In this document: one piece after another, positions 38,021 through 46,748 of the stretch | Layout of the letters: every line of letters starts with the position of its first letter | Numbering within the stretch: position 1 is the stretch's first letter | Assembly: GCF_012584515.1 (NCBI RefSeq) | Contig: NZ_CP051461.1 | Span: 3,033,501 to 3,097,500, forward strand | Direction: 5' to 3' | DNA length: 64,000 nt | From: Polaromonas vacuolata | GTDB taxonomy: Bacteria; Pseudomonadota; Gammaproteobacteria; Burkholderiales; Burkholderiaceae_C | The notes under the pieces: model-generated | Databases searched by the model: none | Seen by the model: the letters and a program-made list of their open reading frames with translations, nothing else | Told to the model about the DNA's origin: nothing | Program-made: the position numbers and the translations under genes

Positions 38021-39700
38021 ATGGTTAGAAATACTCAATTACTTTACCCCCAGCGTGAACCCGCCGCATTGCGCCCGGCAGCCACCGTTTTACTGTTGCG
38101 CGACAGCGAACAAGGCTTACAAGTATTGATGACCCGGCGCTCTGCCACGGCCAGCTTTGTGCCCAACGCCTTTGTCTTTCCCGGCGGTGGGATAGACCCC
38201 GCCGACGCGCTGGCGCACAGTCAATCCACGCGCCGCGCCAGCCAAAGCGATCTTCGCCTGACCCAAGCGATTGCAGCCATCCGGGAAAGCTTTGAAGAGT
38301 TAGGTGTACTGCTGGCGCACCGCCCAGACGGCAGTCACGCCAGTAGCGCAGACATCGCCGCCATGGACCGCAAAGCGCCGTTTGCTGAACAATGCAGTCA
38401 GCGCGGCCTGACACTGGCCGGGCAAGATGTGTTTGTGCTGGCCCACTGGGTCACCAACTTAGATAACCCCCGCCGCTTTGATGTGCCGTTTTTAGTCGCC
38501 CGCATGCCAGAAGGACAAGAGCCGGTTGCCGACGAATCCGAGCAGTTCGAGCCCGTCTGGGTCAGCGCTAGCCAAGCCCTGACTAGACATGCAGCCGGCA
38601 GCTTCATGATGATTTTTCCGACGCTGCGCACACTCGAATGGTTACAGACCTACAGCACAGTCGATCAGGTATTAGCCGCTTGCGCCAGCGAGCAGCCGCT
38701 CTGGAATTCATGCCCACGCGGCGGCTGGCTAAAAGGCCAGCAAGAGCGCTTTATGGAGCACGACAGTGCTTACGGCGAATTAATGCTGACCTGCCCCGAT
38801 GGCCAAATGTTGCATACGCTGGACTGGCAGAGCCAGCAAGCCGTGCCGCTGCTCAAAAACCTAATGCGCCTGACAGCGCCCAACCCCGGCTTTATGACCG
38901 GGCCGGGCACCAACAGTTATTTGGTGGGAGACAGCAGCACCGGCTTTATCGCGATTGACCCGGGTCCTGCCGACATGGATCACTTGCAGCGCCTGTATGC
39001 GGCAGCCGGCGGCGATATTCGCATGATTATCTGCACCCACTCTCACCCCGACCACTCGCCCGGTGCGCGGCCGCTGCAAGCACTGGCTCAAGCAAAAAGC
39101 CAAACACCGGTGCCGATATTAGGATTGCCGTCAACCGACACGGCGCGCGCCGACAGCCAGTTCACGCCGGATCGAACACTAGCAGACGCCGAAATACTGA
39201 CGCTGTGCGGTCCCAAAAACACAGACCCGTTTTGCCACAGCCTGCAAGTGATCTACACCCCCGGCCACGCGGCCAACCATTTATGCCTGCTGCTGCTAGA
39301 AGATGGCTTGCTGTTTAGCGGCGACCACATTCTTAACGGCAGCACCACGGTGATTAATCCGCCAGACGGTGAAATGAATGCCTATCTGGATTCGCTGGAT
39401 CGCTTGGGTGCAGCCTGCGAGCAACACCGCATTGAATTCATACTGCCAGCACACGGCCACGTGCTGGCCGAAGCGACAAAAGTCATCGCAAAACTCAAAG
39501 CGCACCGCCTTCAACGCGAGGCCAAAATCCTCGCAGTAATGCAAGCTCAGCCCGAGGGATCACTGGACGACTGGGTAGCGCTGGCTTATGACGATGTGCC
39601 CGAGCGCATCTGGCCAGTGGCTAAGCGTTCTCTGCAAGCACATGTGGACCGGATAAACGGTTTATACTTTTTAGAGACAAAAAAGGCCTGTCAAACCTGA
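38021..39700 (+). CDS. Nudix hydrolase / metallo-beta-lactamase fusion protein
   Basis: 559 residues with two hydrolase domains. N-terminal Nudix domain to about 250: FVFPGGGIDPADAL and the Nudix helix core RESFEELGVLL near 90-100. Second domain from about 285: metallo-beta-lactamase fold with GPGTNSYLVGD, metal motif THSHPDHSPGA near 340, GHAANHLCLLL, SGDHILNGS, and a C-terminal winged-helix-like tail (LDDWVALAYDDVPERIWP) as in LACTB2-type proteins. Substrates unknown; a nucleotide or CoA derivative for Nudix and an ester, thioester or RNA for MBL are possible. Divergent from the Bug gene with only 26 nt between starts. Confidence 0.88.
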   Translation: MVRNTQLLYPQREPAALRPAATVLLLRDSEQGLQVLMTRRSATASFVPNAFVFPGGGIDPADALAHSQSTRRASQSDLRLTQAIAAIRESFEELGVLLAHRPDGSHASSADIAAMDRKAPFAEQCSQRGLTLAGQDVFVLAHWVTNLDNPRRFDVPFLVARMPEGQEPVADESEQFEPVWVSASQALTRHAAGSFMMIFPTLRTLEWLQTYSTVDQVLAACASEQPLWNSCPRGGWLKGQQERFMEHDSAYGELMLTCPDGQMLHTLDWQSQQAVPLLKNLMRLTAPNPGFMTGPGTNSYLVGDSSTGFIAIDPGPADMDHLQRLYAAAGGDIRMIICTHSHPDHSPGARPLQALAQAKSQTPVPILGLPSTDTARADSQFTPDRTLADAEILTLCGPKNTDPFCHSLQVIYTPGHAANHLCLLLLEDGLLFSGDHILNGSTTVINPPDGEMNAYLDSLDRLGAACEQHRIEFILPAHGHVLAEATKVIAKLKAHRLQREAKILAVMQAQPEGSLDDWVALAYDDVPERIWPVAKRSLQAHVDRINGLYFLETKKACQT

Positions 39701-39839
39701 TATGCCTGAAAAAAGTCTGCGATTAGCACTTCAGCGCTACATACCGCAGTCACTCGATAAGCGCCAAACGAACGCGGCCCCTGCGTTTTTTTTCTGCCAA
39801 CCTGTCTATTGCCCTTCCCCCCTTTTTTTCAAGGCCTAC

Positions 39840-40703
39840 ATGTCAACACTTTCCACACGCCACTTTCTCAACACGTCTTCCCGTCTGGGTTTGGGTTTGG
39901 TTCTGGGCCTGATGCTTGGCGCCTGCGGCAAAACCGAAGCGCCGGTGGCAGCAAGTGTCACCGCGCCAGTAGAAAGCCGGGTCTATGTGGTTGGTACAGA
40001 TGCAGCTTACGCACCGTTTGAGTCACAAAACGCCAGCGGCGAAATTGTTGGCTTTGACATAGATGTGGTCAAGGCTGTGGCCGCTAAGGCTGGGATTCAG
40101 GTACGTTTTGTCAACACACCTTGGGAAGGCATATTTAACGCATTAAACCAAGGCGACCGCGACTTACTGGTTTCTGCCGTCACCATCACCACAGAGCGAC
40201 GCGAAAGCATGGACTTTTCAGCCCCCTACTTTGATGCACGCCAATTGATCGCCATACGCGGCGCAACTGAAATCAGCAAATTCACAGACCTTAAAACCCT
40301 CAAAGTTGGCGTTCAAAACGGCACTACCGGCGACGAAGCCATCAGCAAGCTGCAAGGAAAAACCAGTACCAACATCAAGCGTTTTGAATCCACACCACTG
40401 GCGCTAAAAGAGCTAGAAGCTGGCGGCGTAGACGCCGTCGTGGCCGACAACGGCGTAGTGGTTCACTACGTCAACAACAACGCAGGCGCGAAATTTCGCA
40501 CCGTGGCCGACAACAGCTTTGCCGCTGAGCAATACGGTATTGCGGTCAAAAAAGGCAATACCGAATTGCTAGCAAAACTGAACCAAGGTCTGGCCGGCAT
40601 TAAGGCCGACGGCAGCTACGCAAAAATCTACACCAGCTATTTCGGCGCAGAAACAGTTGCACCGGCAGCAGCCGCGTCGGCAGCGGCCTCAGCAGCCAAG
40701 TAA
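39840..40703 (+). CDS. Amino-acid ABC transporter binding lipoprotein
   Basis: Solute-binding protein of the polar amino-acid family (SBP_bac_3), 287 residues. Seen: signal and lipobox LMLGACGK with the acylated Cys near residue 29, VGTDAAYAPFESQNASGEIVG near 55, DLLVSAVTITTERRESMDFS near 110, and VGVQNGTTGDEAI near 155. The Ala/Ser-rich tail (residues about 272-287) looks disordered. Start ATG 39840 places the lipobox properly. 12 nt before its permease. Confidence 0.92.
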   Translation: MSTLSTRHFLNTSSRLGLGLVLGLMLGACGKTEAPVAASVTAPVESRVYVVGTDAAYAPFESQNASGEIVGFDIDVVKAVAAKAGIQVRFVNTPWEGIFNALNQGDRDLLVSAVTITTERRESMDFSAPYFDARQLIAIRGATEISKFTDLKTLKVGVQNGTTGDEAISKLQGKTSTNIKRFESTPLALKELEAGGVDAVVADNGVVVHYVNNNAGAKFRTVADNSFAAEQYGIAVKKGNTELLAKLNQGLAGIKADGSYAKIYTSYFGAETVAPAAAASAAASAAK

Positions 40704-40715
40704 GCTAGAAAATTT

Positions 40716-41468
40716 ATGGATTTGCGCTGGGATATTCTGGTCGATTACATGCCGCTGTTCGTCAGTGGCCTGTTCATGACACTCAAGTTGGCCTTGGTTT
40801 CCATCAGCGCGGGTCTGGTGTTGGGAATCTTTTTTGGACTGGTTAGCAGCTCACGCGAAGCGCCCAAGCCGCGCCATTTGGCTTGGCAAATTGGCCTGCG
40901 CTTGCTGCGCGCACTGACCACTCTATACGTTACATTTTTTCGCGGCACACCACTGTTTGTGCAGATACTGCTGGTGCACTTTGCGCTCATGCCACTGCTG
41001 GTTCATCCGGACACCGGGCTACTGCTCAGCGGCGAAGCGGCACGAGAGTTTCGCCAAAACAATGGTGCTTTCTTCTCAGGCGCATTGGCTTTGACACTCA
41101 ACGCCGGCGCTTACATCTCAGAAATATTTCGCGCCGGTATTCAAAGCATTCACAACGGCCAGACCCAAGCCGCTTACAGCGTGGGACTGACGCATGTGCA
41201 AGCCATGCGGCATGTAGTTTTACCGCAAGCCTTCAGGCGCATGGTGCCGGCCTTGGTTAACGAAGGCGTGACTTTAATTAAGGATTCGTCTTTGGTGTCA
41301 GCCATCGGACTGGCCGAGCTGGCGCTGGCGGCACGCACAGTAGCCGGCGCTTATTCGCGTTACTGGGAGCCTTATCTGGCCATCTCGGTGGTGTATTTGG
41401 TGCTTACCCTGTCACTGACCGTGCTGGCAAGTCGGTTTGAAACGCCTAGCCATTTGCGTGGGCGCTAG
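40716..41468 (+). CDS. Amino-acid ABC transporter permease (HisM/GlnP family)
   Basis: Inner-membrane permease, 250 residues. Seen: about five helices, TFFRGTPLFVQILL near residue 72, and the ATPase-contact EAA loop around TQAAYSVGLTHVQAMRHVVLPQAF near 155-180. An insert of about 20 residues after the third helix (PDTGLLLSGEAAREF) is unusual but also seen in some relatives. No ATPase gene follows: the next feature is rnpB on the other strand. Confidence 0.92.
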   Translation: MDLRWDILVDYMPLFVSGLFMTLKLALVSISAGLVLGIFFGLVSSSREAPKPRHLAWQIGLRLLRALTTLYVTFFRGTPLFVQILLVHFALMPLLVHPDTGLLLSGEAAREFRQNNGAFFSGALALTLNAGAYISEIFRAGIQSIHNGQTQAAYSVGLTHVQAMRHVVLPQAFRRMVPALVNEGVTLIKDSSLVSAIGLAELALAARTVAGAYSRYWEPYLAISVVYLVLTLSLTVLASRFETPSHLRGR

Positions 41469-41489
41469 TTCTGCAAGGCACGGAACAAG

Positions 41490-41555
41490 GCACGGATATA
41501 ACCGTGCTTGCAAGTGCGTCCATGACGAATTGGAGTGCTAAGCCAAGCACTCCAA
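41490..41555. terminator. Two hairpins between the permease gene and rnpB
   Basis: Hairpin 1: GCACGG/CCGTGC at 41490-41507 with loop ATATAA. Hairpin 2: perfect 10-bp stem TTGGAGTGCT / AGCACTCCAA at 41530-41555 with a 6-nt loop. They lie between convergent genes and may end both transcripts, though neither has a long T-run. Confidence 0.5.
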
Positions 41556-41572
41556 GCCGGTTTGAAATAAGT

Positions 41573-41975
41573 GTGAAGCTCGCCGATAAGCCGGATTCTG
41601 TGCGCCAAGCTGTTCGTGTAACAAGTTACAAAAACAGCCCGGTGTGACCGCCATTAATCTGGGCCGGGGGTCGCCCACCCGGCTCGGTGCTACCTACCCG
41701 CCAGCGATTCTTGCGGACCACAAAATGCATTGCTGCGCGCTGGCCTACTTGGTATTGCTGCGCATAGAGATTGCCCGTTTCACCCGACCCTGGGTTGCCC
41801 CGGGGCCGACTCGTCTCTGTTGCTCTAATCCTCACCTCACGGTGGAGAGGGGTTACCTCCTATGCTGTCCTATGCAGTCCGGACGTTCCTCCAGTGCGGT
41901 CTTTCGACCCGTTACCCCGGTTTCCCGAAGTCTCGGCCTTGCGGCTAGCACCAGCGGCGGTCTGGCGTGCTTCAC
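41573..41975 (-). ncRNA. rnpB: RNase P RNA, bacterial class A
   Basis: Catalytic RNA of RNase P, about 403 nt. Read on the minus strand: the 5' end GTGAAGC pairs with the 3' end GCTTCAC to close helix P1; the conserved 5' region GGAGGAACGTCCGGACT is present near 41875-41890; AGAGCAACAGAGA occurs near 41815-41835; and the 3' universal segment ACAGAATCCGGCTTATCGG lies near 41584-41602. Ends are set from the P1 pairing, so they may be off by a few bases. Confidence 0.95.
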
Positions 41976-41983
41976 AGGTCAGG

Positions 41984-41989
41984 ATTATC
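41984..41989 (-). promoter_or_regulatory. -10 box of rnpB
   Basis: GATAAT on the minus strand, ending 8 nt before the inferred RNA 5' end at 41975, the expected spacing. No consensus -35 is seen. Confidence 0.6.
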
Positions 41990-42126
41990 CGCGCTTTTTG
42001 AGCCCTTTCTGAGCCGAATACCAAGACACTTACAAACCTCGCCAAGCGAGGCGCGCAAACCGGGTGATCAGACGGCTTAAAATACACGCTCGATCCGAAA
42101 AACAGATCCACGAAAGTTCCTCGCCA

Positions 42127-43761
42127 ATGATTCGCATAAACGAGCTCAAGCTCTCTTTAGACCACGGGCCTGACGCCCTGCCCCAGCTAATTGCCCAGAC
42201 CCTGGCTTTAGACCCAACAGACATTTTTAGCCACACCATCTACAAGCGCAGCTACGACGCGCGTAAGCAAAACTTGCTACTGGTCTACATCGCCGATGTA
42301 TGCCTAGCCTCTAACGAGCGCCAAGCCCAACTACTGCAGCAGTTTGAAGGCCACCCCCACATCCGCATCACGCCCGACCAAGACTACTACCCGGTCGCCC
42401 AACTCAACGCCGCCCCAGCGCTGCGACCCGTCGTTGTTGGCTTTGGTCCTTGCGGTATTTTTGCAGCGCTGCTGCTGGCACAAATGGGCTTTTGTCCTAT
42501 CGTGCTGGAGCGCGGCAAAAAAGTGCGCGAACGCACCAAGGACACTTGGGGGCTGTGGCGCAAAAATATTTTGCATCCCGAATCCAACGTGCAGTTTGGC
42601 GAAGGCGGCGCCGGCACTTTTTCTGACGGCAAGCTCTGGAGCCAGATCAAAGACCCGCGCCATCTAGGCCGCAAGGTGATGCACGAATTCGTCAAAGCTG
42701 GCGCGCCGGCCGAAATTTTATTGGTCAGCAAACCCCATATAGGCACTTTCAAACTGGTCAAAGTTGTGGAGCATATGCGCGAACAAATCATCGCGCTAGG
42801 CGGCGAGGTGCGTTTTGAACAACGCGTCAGCGATGTACAAATTGAAGCCGGCCAAATTCGCGGCCTGACAGTACAAAACCTAGCCGACAACAGCAGCTAC
42901 GACTTGCGCGCCGACCATGTCGTGCTAGCCCTTGGCCACAGCTCACGCGACACCGTTGCCATGCTGCATGCGCGCGGCGTGTTCATGGAGGCCAAGCCCT
43001 TCTCGATAGGTTTTCGCATAGAGCACCCACAAGGCCTGATAGACAGCGCACGGCTCGGTCAGCATGCCGGCCATCCACTGCTAGGCGCTGCCGACTACAA
43101 GTTGGTTCACCATGCTGACAACGGCCGCTCGGTCTACAGCTTTTGCATGTGCCCAGGCGGCACAGTGGTGGCAGCAACATCTGAGCCCAACCGCGTGGTG
43201 ACCAACGGCATGAGTCAGTATTCACGCAATGAGCGCAACGCCAATGCCGGCATAGTCGTGGGCATCACACCAGCGGACTATCCCGGCGGGCCACTGGCGG
43301 GTATTGAGTTTCAACGCCAACTCGAATCCCACGCCTTTGTGCTGGGCGGCAGCAATTACGCAGCGCCTGCGCAATTGGTGGGTGACTTTATCAACCGTCG
43401 GCCCTCGACCGAATTAGGCAGTGTCGAGCCGTCTTATAAACCCGGCGTCAAGCTGACCGATTTATCCAGCGCCCTACCAAGCTACGCGATACAAGCCATG
43501 CGCGAGGCGCTGCCGGTATTTGGCAAAAAAATTCGCGGCTTTGACATGCATGACGCGGTGTTAACCGGTGTCGAAACGCGCACCTCTTCACCGCTAAAAA
43601 TTACCCGTGGCGAGAATTTTCAAAGCCTAAACGTCATCGGTCTATACCCGGCTGGCGAAGGCGCATCCTACGCGGGCGGCATACTCTCAGCCGGCGTAGA
43701 CGGTATAGAAGTGGCCGAAGCCGTGGCCCGCAGCATCACTCACACAAAGGCAGTCGCATGA
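42127..43761 (+). CDS. FAD-dependent dehydrogenase (COG2509 family)
   Basis: 544 residues. Seen: N-terminal domain of about 95 residues, FAD Rossmann motif VVVGFGPCGIFAALLLAQMG near 101-120, LERGKKVRERTKDTWGLW, FGEGGAGTFSDGKLWSQIKD near 155-175, ALGHSSRDT near 285, and the C-terminal FAD segment GLYPAGEGASYAGGILSAG near 510. These are typical of the conserved but little-studied COG2509 flavoproteins. Its reaction is unknown. Start ATG 42127 gives MIRINELKL; the frame is open further up. Overlaps the next gene by 4 nt. Confidence 0.85.
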   Translation: MIRINELKLSLDHGPDALPQLIAQTLALDPTDIFSHTIYKRSYDARKQNLLLVYIADVCLASNERQAQLLQQFEGHPHIRITPDQDYYPVAQLNAAPALRPVVVGFGPCGIFAALLLAQMGFCPIVLERGKKVRERTKDTWGLWRKNILHPESNVQFGEGGAGTFSDGKLWSQIKDPRHLGRKVMHEFVKAGAPAEILLVSKPHIGTFKLVKVVEHMREQIIALGGEVRFEQRVSDVQIEAGQIRGLTVQNLADNSSYDLRADHVVLALGHSSRDTVAMLHARGVFMEAKPFSIGFRIEHPQGLIDSARLGQHAGHPLLGAADYKLVHHADNGRSVYSFCMCPGGTVVAATSEPNRVVTNGMSQYSRNERNANAGIVVGITPADYPGGPLAGIEFQRQLESHAFVLGGSNYAAPAQLVGDFINRRPSTELGSVEPSYKPGVKLTDLSSALPSYAIQAMREALPVFGKKIRGFDMHDAVLTGVETRTSSPLKITRGENFQSLNVIGLYPAGEGASYAGGILSAGVDGIEVAEAVARSITHTKAVA

Positions 43762-44378
43762 ACGATTCAATGCATTTTTACCAGCCAGCACAAGGCCATG
43801 GTCTGCCGCACGATCCGTTTAACGCCATCGTCGGACCACGCCCGATTGGCTGGATCTCAACCCAAAATGCGCAAGGCCAACTCAACTTAGCGCCATATAG
43901 TTTTTTCAACGCCTTTAACTACACCCCGCCCATCATTGGTTTTTGCAGCGTTGGCGCAAAAGACAGTCTGCGCAATGTTCAAGAAACCGGAGAATTCGTC
44001 TGGAATTTGGTCACCGTGCCGCTAGCCGAGAAAATGAACCTATCTTGCGCAGCAGTGCCGCCAGAAATTAACGAATTTGAACTAGCCGGCCTTGAAACCG
44101 CCGCCTCAATCTGCGTCAAACCACCCAGAGTCGCTCTCAGCCAAGTCGCTTTCGAGTGCCGCGTGAGCCAAATCGTGCAACTCCAAAGTGCCAACGGCCT
44201 AGCCGTACCAAGCTGGCTGGTGCTGGGCGAAGTCGTTGGCGTGCACATACAGCGTGCGTTACTAAAAAATGGCGTCTACGATACGGCCTCGGCGCAACAT
44301 GTGCTGCGCGGCGGCGGTCCAGGAGACTACTTTACCGTCACACCAGAAAATTTATTCACCATGCTCAGGCCGCGATAA
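43758..44378 (+). CDS. Flavin reductase-like FMN-binding protein
   Basis: 206 residues, flavoredoxin/flavin-reductase-like split-barrel family. Seen: NAIVGPRPIGWISTQN at about 23-38, LAPYSFFNAFNYTPPIIGF near 46-64 and RNVQETGEFVWNLV near 74. Start overlaps the FAD-dehydrogenase stop as ATGA, so the two are coupled and may act together, one supplying reduced flavin. Substrate unknown. Confidence 0.88.
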   Translation: MNDSMHFYQPAQGHGLPHDPFNAIVGPRPIGWISTQNAQGQLNLAPYSFFNAFNYTPPIIGFCSVGAKDSLRNVQETGEFVWNLVTVPLAEKMNLSCAAVPPEINEFELAGLETAASICVKPPRVALSQVAFECRVSQIVQLQSANGLAVPSWLVLGEVVGVHIQRALLKNGVYDTASAQHVLRGGGPGDYFTVTPENLFTMLRPR

Positions 44379-44426
44379 TAGCGGCAGGTTTTTTTCAGCC
44401 CGGACAACTTCACTTCGATAGAGACG

Positions 44427-45407
44427 ATGACAGACACTACTCAAGACAACCGTACAACCCACGTAACGGGCGACAAAAGCAGCGCTGAAAACACCATGCA
44501 CGCGGTCAATCCAGCGGCGCAACCGGCGTCAGAACAGCAAGAACAAAGCCAAGAGCCGCAGCACAGCGACCAAGTCAGCGAGCCTGGGCAGCAGCCATCG
44601 CGCGGCCGCGGTCGCCGCCGACCCAACAGTGGTGGCGGACGAAATGATGATCAAAGCCGTGCTCAAAACAATAATCAAGCGGCCGGTCAGCGCCAGCCGC
44701 CAGCCGCAGCGCGCCAGCCGCATGCGCTCAAGCGCCAGGCCAGCCCTGCACTTGAGCGCTTGTTTGAACTCTATCCAGGATTATTTGGCGCGCAATTCTT
44801 GCCGCTCAAACTGGGTGTTTACCAAGAATTGCTGGCACGCCATCCTGACGACTTCAAGCGCGATGAACTAAAACTCGCCATGGGCCAGCATGCGCGCTCA
44901 ACGCGATATCTCGAATGCGTAGCCGATGGCCATCCACGTCACGACCTAGACGGCCAGCCAGTCGAAGCCGTCTCACCCGAGCATGTGCATCACGCCATCA
45001 TCGAGTTATTCCGGCGCCGTCAAGCGCGCTCCCGCGAGGACTTAAAACCAAAGCTCACGCTGCGTTTAATCCACGCGATAGAAGCATCCGGTCTAAGTCG
45101 GGAAGACTATATGGACCGCGTCAGAGTTCAGAACGAGAGCCAAAACGCACTGCTCGACGATGCTTTTGCAGAACTTCGCATGCAAGCGGCTCGCCGCGAA
45201 GCGCTGGTACGCACCTTCGAAGCCAGTGGTCACAGCGTGGCTGAATTTGCCTCTATGTACGGCATGAACCCGGCCGAAGTCAGCCGCGTTCTGGCAATGA
45301 TGCAGCCAGCGCCAATTGCTGCGGAATCAATAGCGGTAGCCAAGCCAACGACACAAGCAGCGGCCGAACCAACAGCACAATCAGCTGAGCCAGATCTGGA
45401 CAAATAA
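44427..45407 (+). CDS. ProQ/FinO-domain RNA chaperone
   Basis: 326 residues. N-terminal 90 residues are Gln/Arg/Gly-rich and look disordered (RGRGRRRPNSGGG); the FinO/ProQ RNA-binding domain spans about 98-215 (ERLFELYPGLFG, LPLKLGVYQELLARHP, LAMGQHARSTRYLECVADGHPRHDL, a good match to ProQ); then a Lys/Arg-rich stretch and a helical end (HSVAEFASMYGMNPAEVSRVL). ProQ proteins bind structured sRNAs and mRNA 3' ends. A strong terminator follows 43 nt later. Confidence 0.9.
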   Translation: MTDTTQDNRTTHVTGDKSSAENTMHAVNPAAQPASEQQEQSQEPQHSDQVSEPGQQPSRGRGRRRPNSGGGRNDDQSRAQNNNQAAGQRQPPAAARQPHALKRQASPALERLFELYPGLFGAQFLPLKLGVYQELLARHPDDFKRDELKLAMGQHARSTRYLECVADGHPRHDLDGQPVEAVSPEHVHHAIIELFRRRQARSREDLKPKLTLRLIHAIEASGLSREDYMDRVRVQNESQNALLDDAFAELRMQAARREALVRTFEASGHSVAEFASMYGMNPAEVSRVLAMMQPAPIAAESIAVAKPTTQAAAEPTAQSAEPDLDK

Positions 45408-45450
45408 AGTCAGCGTTAAAGCGCAGGCCAGCACAGCCTGATACTTTGAC

Positions 45451-45480
45451 AAAAGCCCCGCCATGCGGGGCTTTTTTTTT
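45451..45480 (+). terminator. Intrinsic terminator after the ProQ-like gene
   Basis: Stem AAAAGCCCCG / CGGGGCTTTT with loop CCATG, continuing into a run of nine T. Confidence 0.92.
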
Positions 45481-45635
45481 GCTCGCTTGACGCGACTGAT
45501 TCAACGCAAACAAAGCCTGAAACTCTGAAGGTGAGAGAGAACTGCGCTCGATTATCAGCACACGTCTTCAAATTTTGAACGGATGCGTTAGGGAATATCC
45601 CGATGCAAGCAAGCTTTCAATTGGCCCACAATAAG

Positions 45636-45646
45636 TTGTATGACAA
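45636..45646 (+). promoter_or_regulatory. Possible FadR/GntR-type operator before dctP
   Basis: TTGT-ATG-ACAA, a perfect 4+3+4 palindrome of the T-x-GT-N3-AC-x-A type bound by FadR-subfamily GntR regulators, 49 nt before dctP. It overlaps a possible promoter (TTCAAT 17 nt before TATGAC). No GntR gene is in the window. The rest of 45481-45694 holds no gene that I can see. Confidence 0.4.
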
Positions 45647-45694
45647 ATTATCGTTCTGATCGATTACAAGCATTACAAACTGAGGAAGCCTCTT

Positions 45695-46666
45695 ATGAAA
45701 TTGAATAAATTAGCTGTCGGCCTGTTTTTTGCCATGGGTTTAGCCGGCGCTGCGTCTGCTCAGACCATCATGAAGATCAATATTTCTATCGCTCAGAACT
45801 CGCACCAAGGTATTGCGATTGATACTTTTGCGAAAGAAGTTGCTGCAAAAACTAATGGCCGTTACAAAATTGAGACTTTCTATAACGCCTCACTAGGCAG
45901 CGAGCGCGAATCGATTGAGTCAGTACAACTAGGCACGCAGGCCCTGACCTTCACCTCATCTGGCCCAGTGCCGAACTTCGTGCCCGAAACCAAGATTTTA
46001 GATATTCCGTTTTTGTTTCGCGACAAAGCACATGCCCGCGCGGTGCTCGATGGCCCTATCGGTCAAGACCTGTTGGCCAAGTTCGACTCCAAGGGTTTCA
46101 AAGCCTTGGCTTGGGGCGAAAACGGCATGCGCAATATGACCAACAGCAAGCACACTGTGAATGGTCCGGATGATCTCAAAGGCCTGAAACTTCGCACCAT
46201 GGAAAATCCAGTGCACGTGGCAGCCTACAAAGGCTTGGGCATTGTCACAACACCTATGGCCATGGCCGAAGTATTCACTGCCTTGCAGCAAGGCACGGTT
46301 GATGGTCAGGAAAATCCACTGTCAGTCATCATGGCGGCAAAACTTGACCAAGTACAAAAATTCGTCTCCCTCACTGGCCACGTTTATTCGCCCGCCATCT
46401 TTTTGATGAATAAGCAAATGTTCGACAAGATGCCCACCGCTGATCAAAAAGTGTTTGTGGAAGCGGCCAAAGTTTCCGTCGTCGCCAATCGGGCCCGGGT
46501 TGATGCAGATGACGCCATGGGCGTGACTTACCTGCGCGGCAAAGGCGTTGAAGTGACAGAGAACATAGACAAGTCTAAGTTCGTGGCCAAGTTGGCACCT
46601 GTGTATGCTGATTTTGAGAAGCAATTCGGCAAAGCCAACATGGACAAAATCCGCAACTACAAGTAA
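45695..46666 (+). CDS. dctP: TRAP transporter solute-binding protein DctP
   Basis: Periplasmic binding protein for a carboxylate, 323 residues. Seen: signal peptide to the ASA-type cleavage site near residue 22 (FAMGLAGAASAQ), then KINISIAQNSHQGIA, and the family core ENGMRNMTNSKHTVNGPDDLKGLKLRTM near 150-180 containing the conserved Arg that clamps a ligand carboxylate, followed by PMAMAEVFTALQQGTVDGQENP near 198-219. Start ATG has GAGGAAG upstream. The exact ligand cannot be told from sequence. Confidence 0.95.
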   Translation: MKLNKLAVGLFFAMGLAGAASAQTIMKINISIAQNSHQGIAIDTFAKEVAAKTNGRYKIETFYNASLGSERESIESVQLGTQALTFTSSGPVPNFVPETKILDIPFLFRDKAHARAVLDGPIGQDLLAKFDSKGFKALAWGENGMRNMTNSKHTVNGPDDLKGLKLRTMENPVHVAAYKGLGIVTTPMAMAEVFTALQQGTVDGQENPLSVIMAAKLDQVQKFVSLTGHVYSPAIFLMNKQMFDKMPTADQKVFVEAAKVSVVANRARVDADDAMGVTYLRGKGVEVTENIDKSKFVAKLAPVYADFEKQFGKANMDKIRNYK

Positions 46667-46689
46667 TTCCTGTTGTTTTAGCAGCCCTT

Positions 46690-46726
46690 AACACCCGAAG
46701 CTTTAAAGCTTTCGGGTGTTTCTTTT
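46690..46726 (+). terminator. Hairpin with T-run between dctP and dctQ
   Basis: Stem AACACCCGAA (46690-46699) with TTCGGGTGTT (46711-46720), an inner GCTTT/AAAGC pair, then TCTTTTTG. It has the form of an intrinsic terminator inside the operon, so it probably lets only part of the transcripts through, giving more DctP than DctQM. Confidence 0.8.
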
Positions 46727-46748
46727 TGTCAATCACTTTTTTCAGGCC

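Noticed and set aside
45481..45694. Small RNA or tRNA in the gap before dctP
   Set aside because: No cloverleaf or conserved RNA motif is seen; only a terminator on the left and promoter-like elements on the right.
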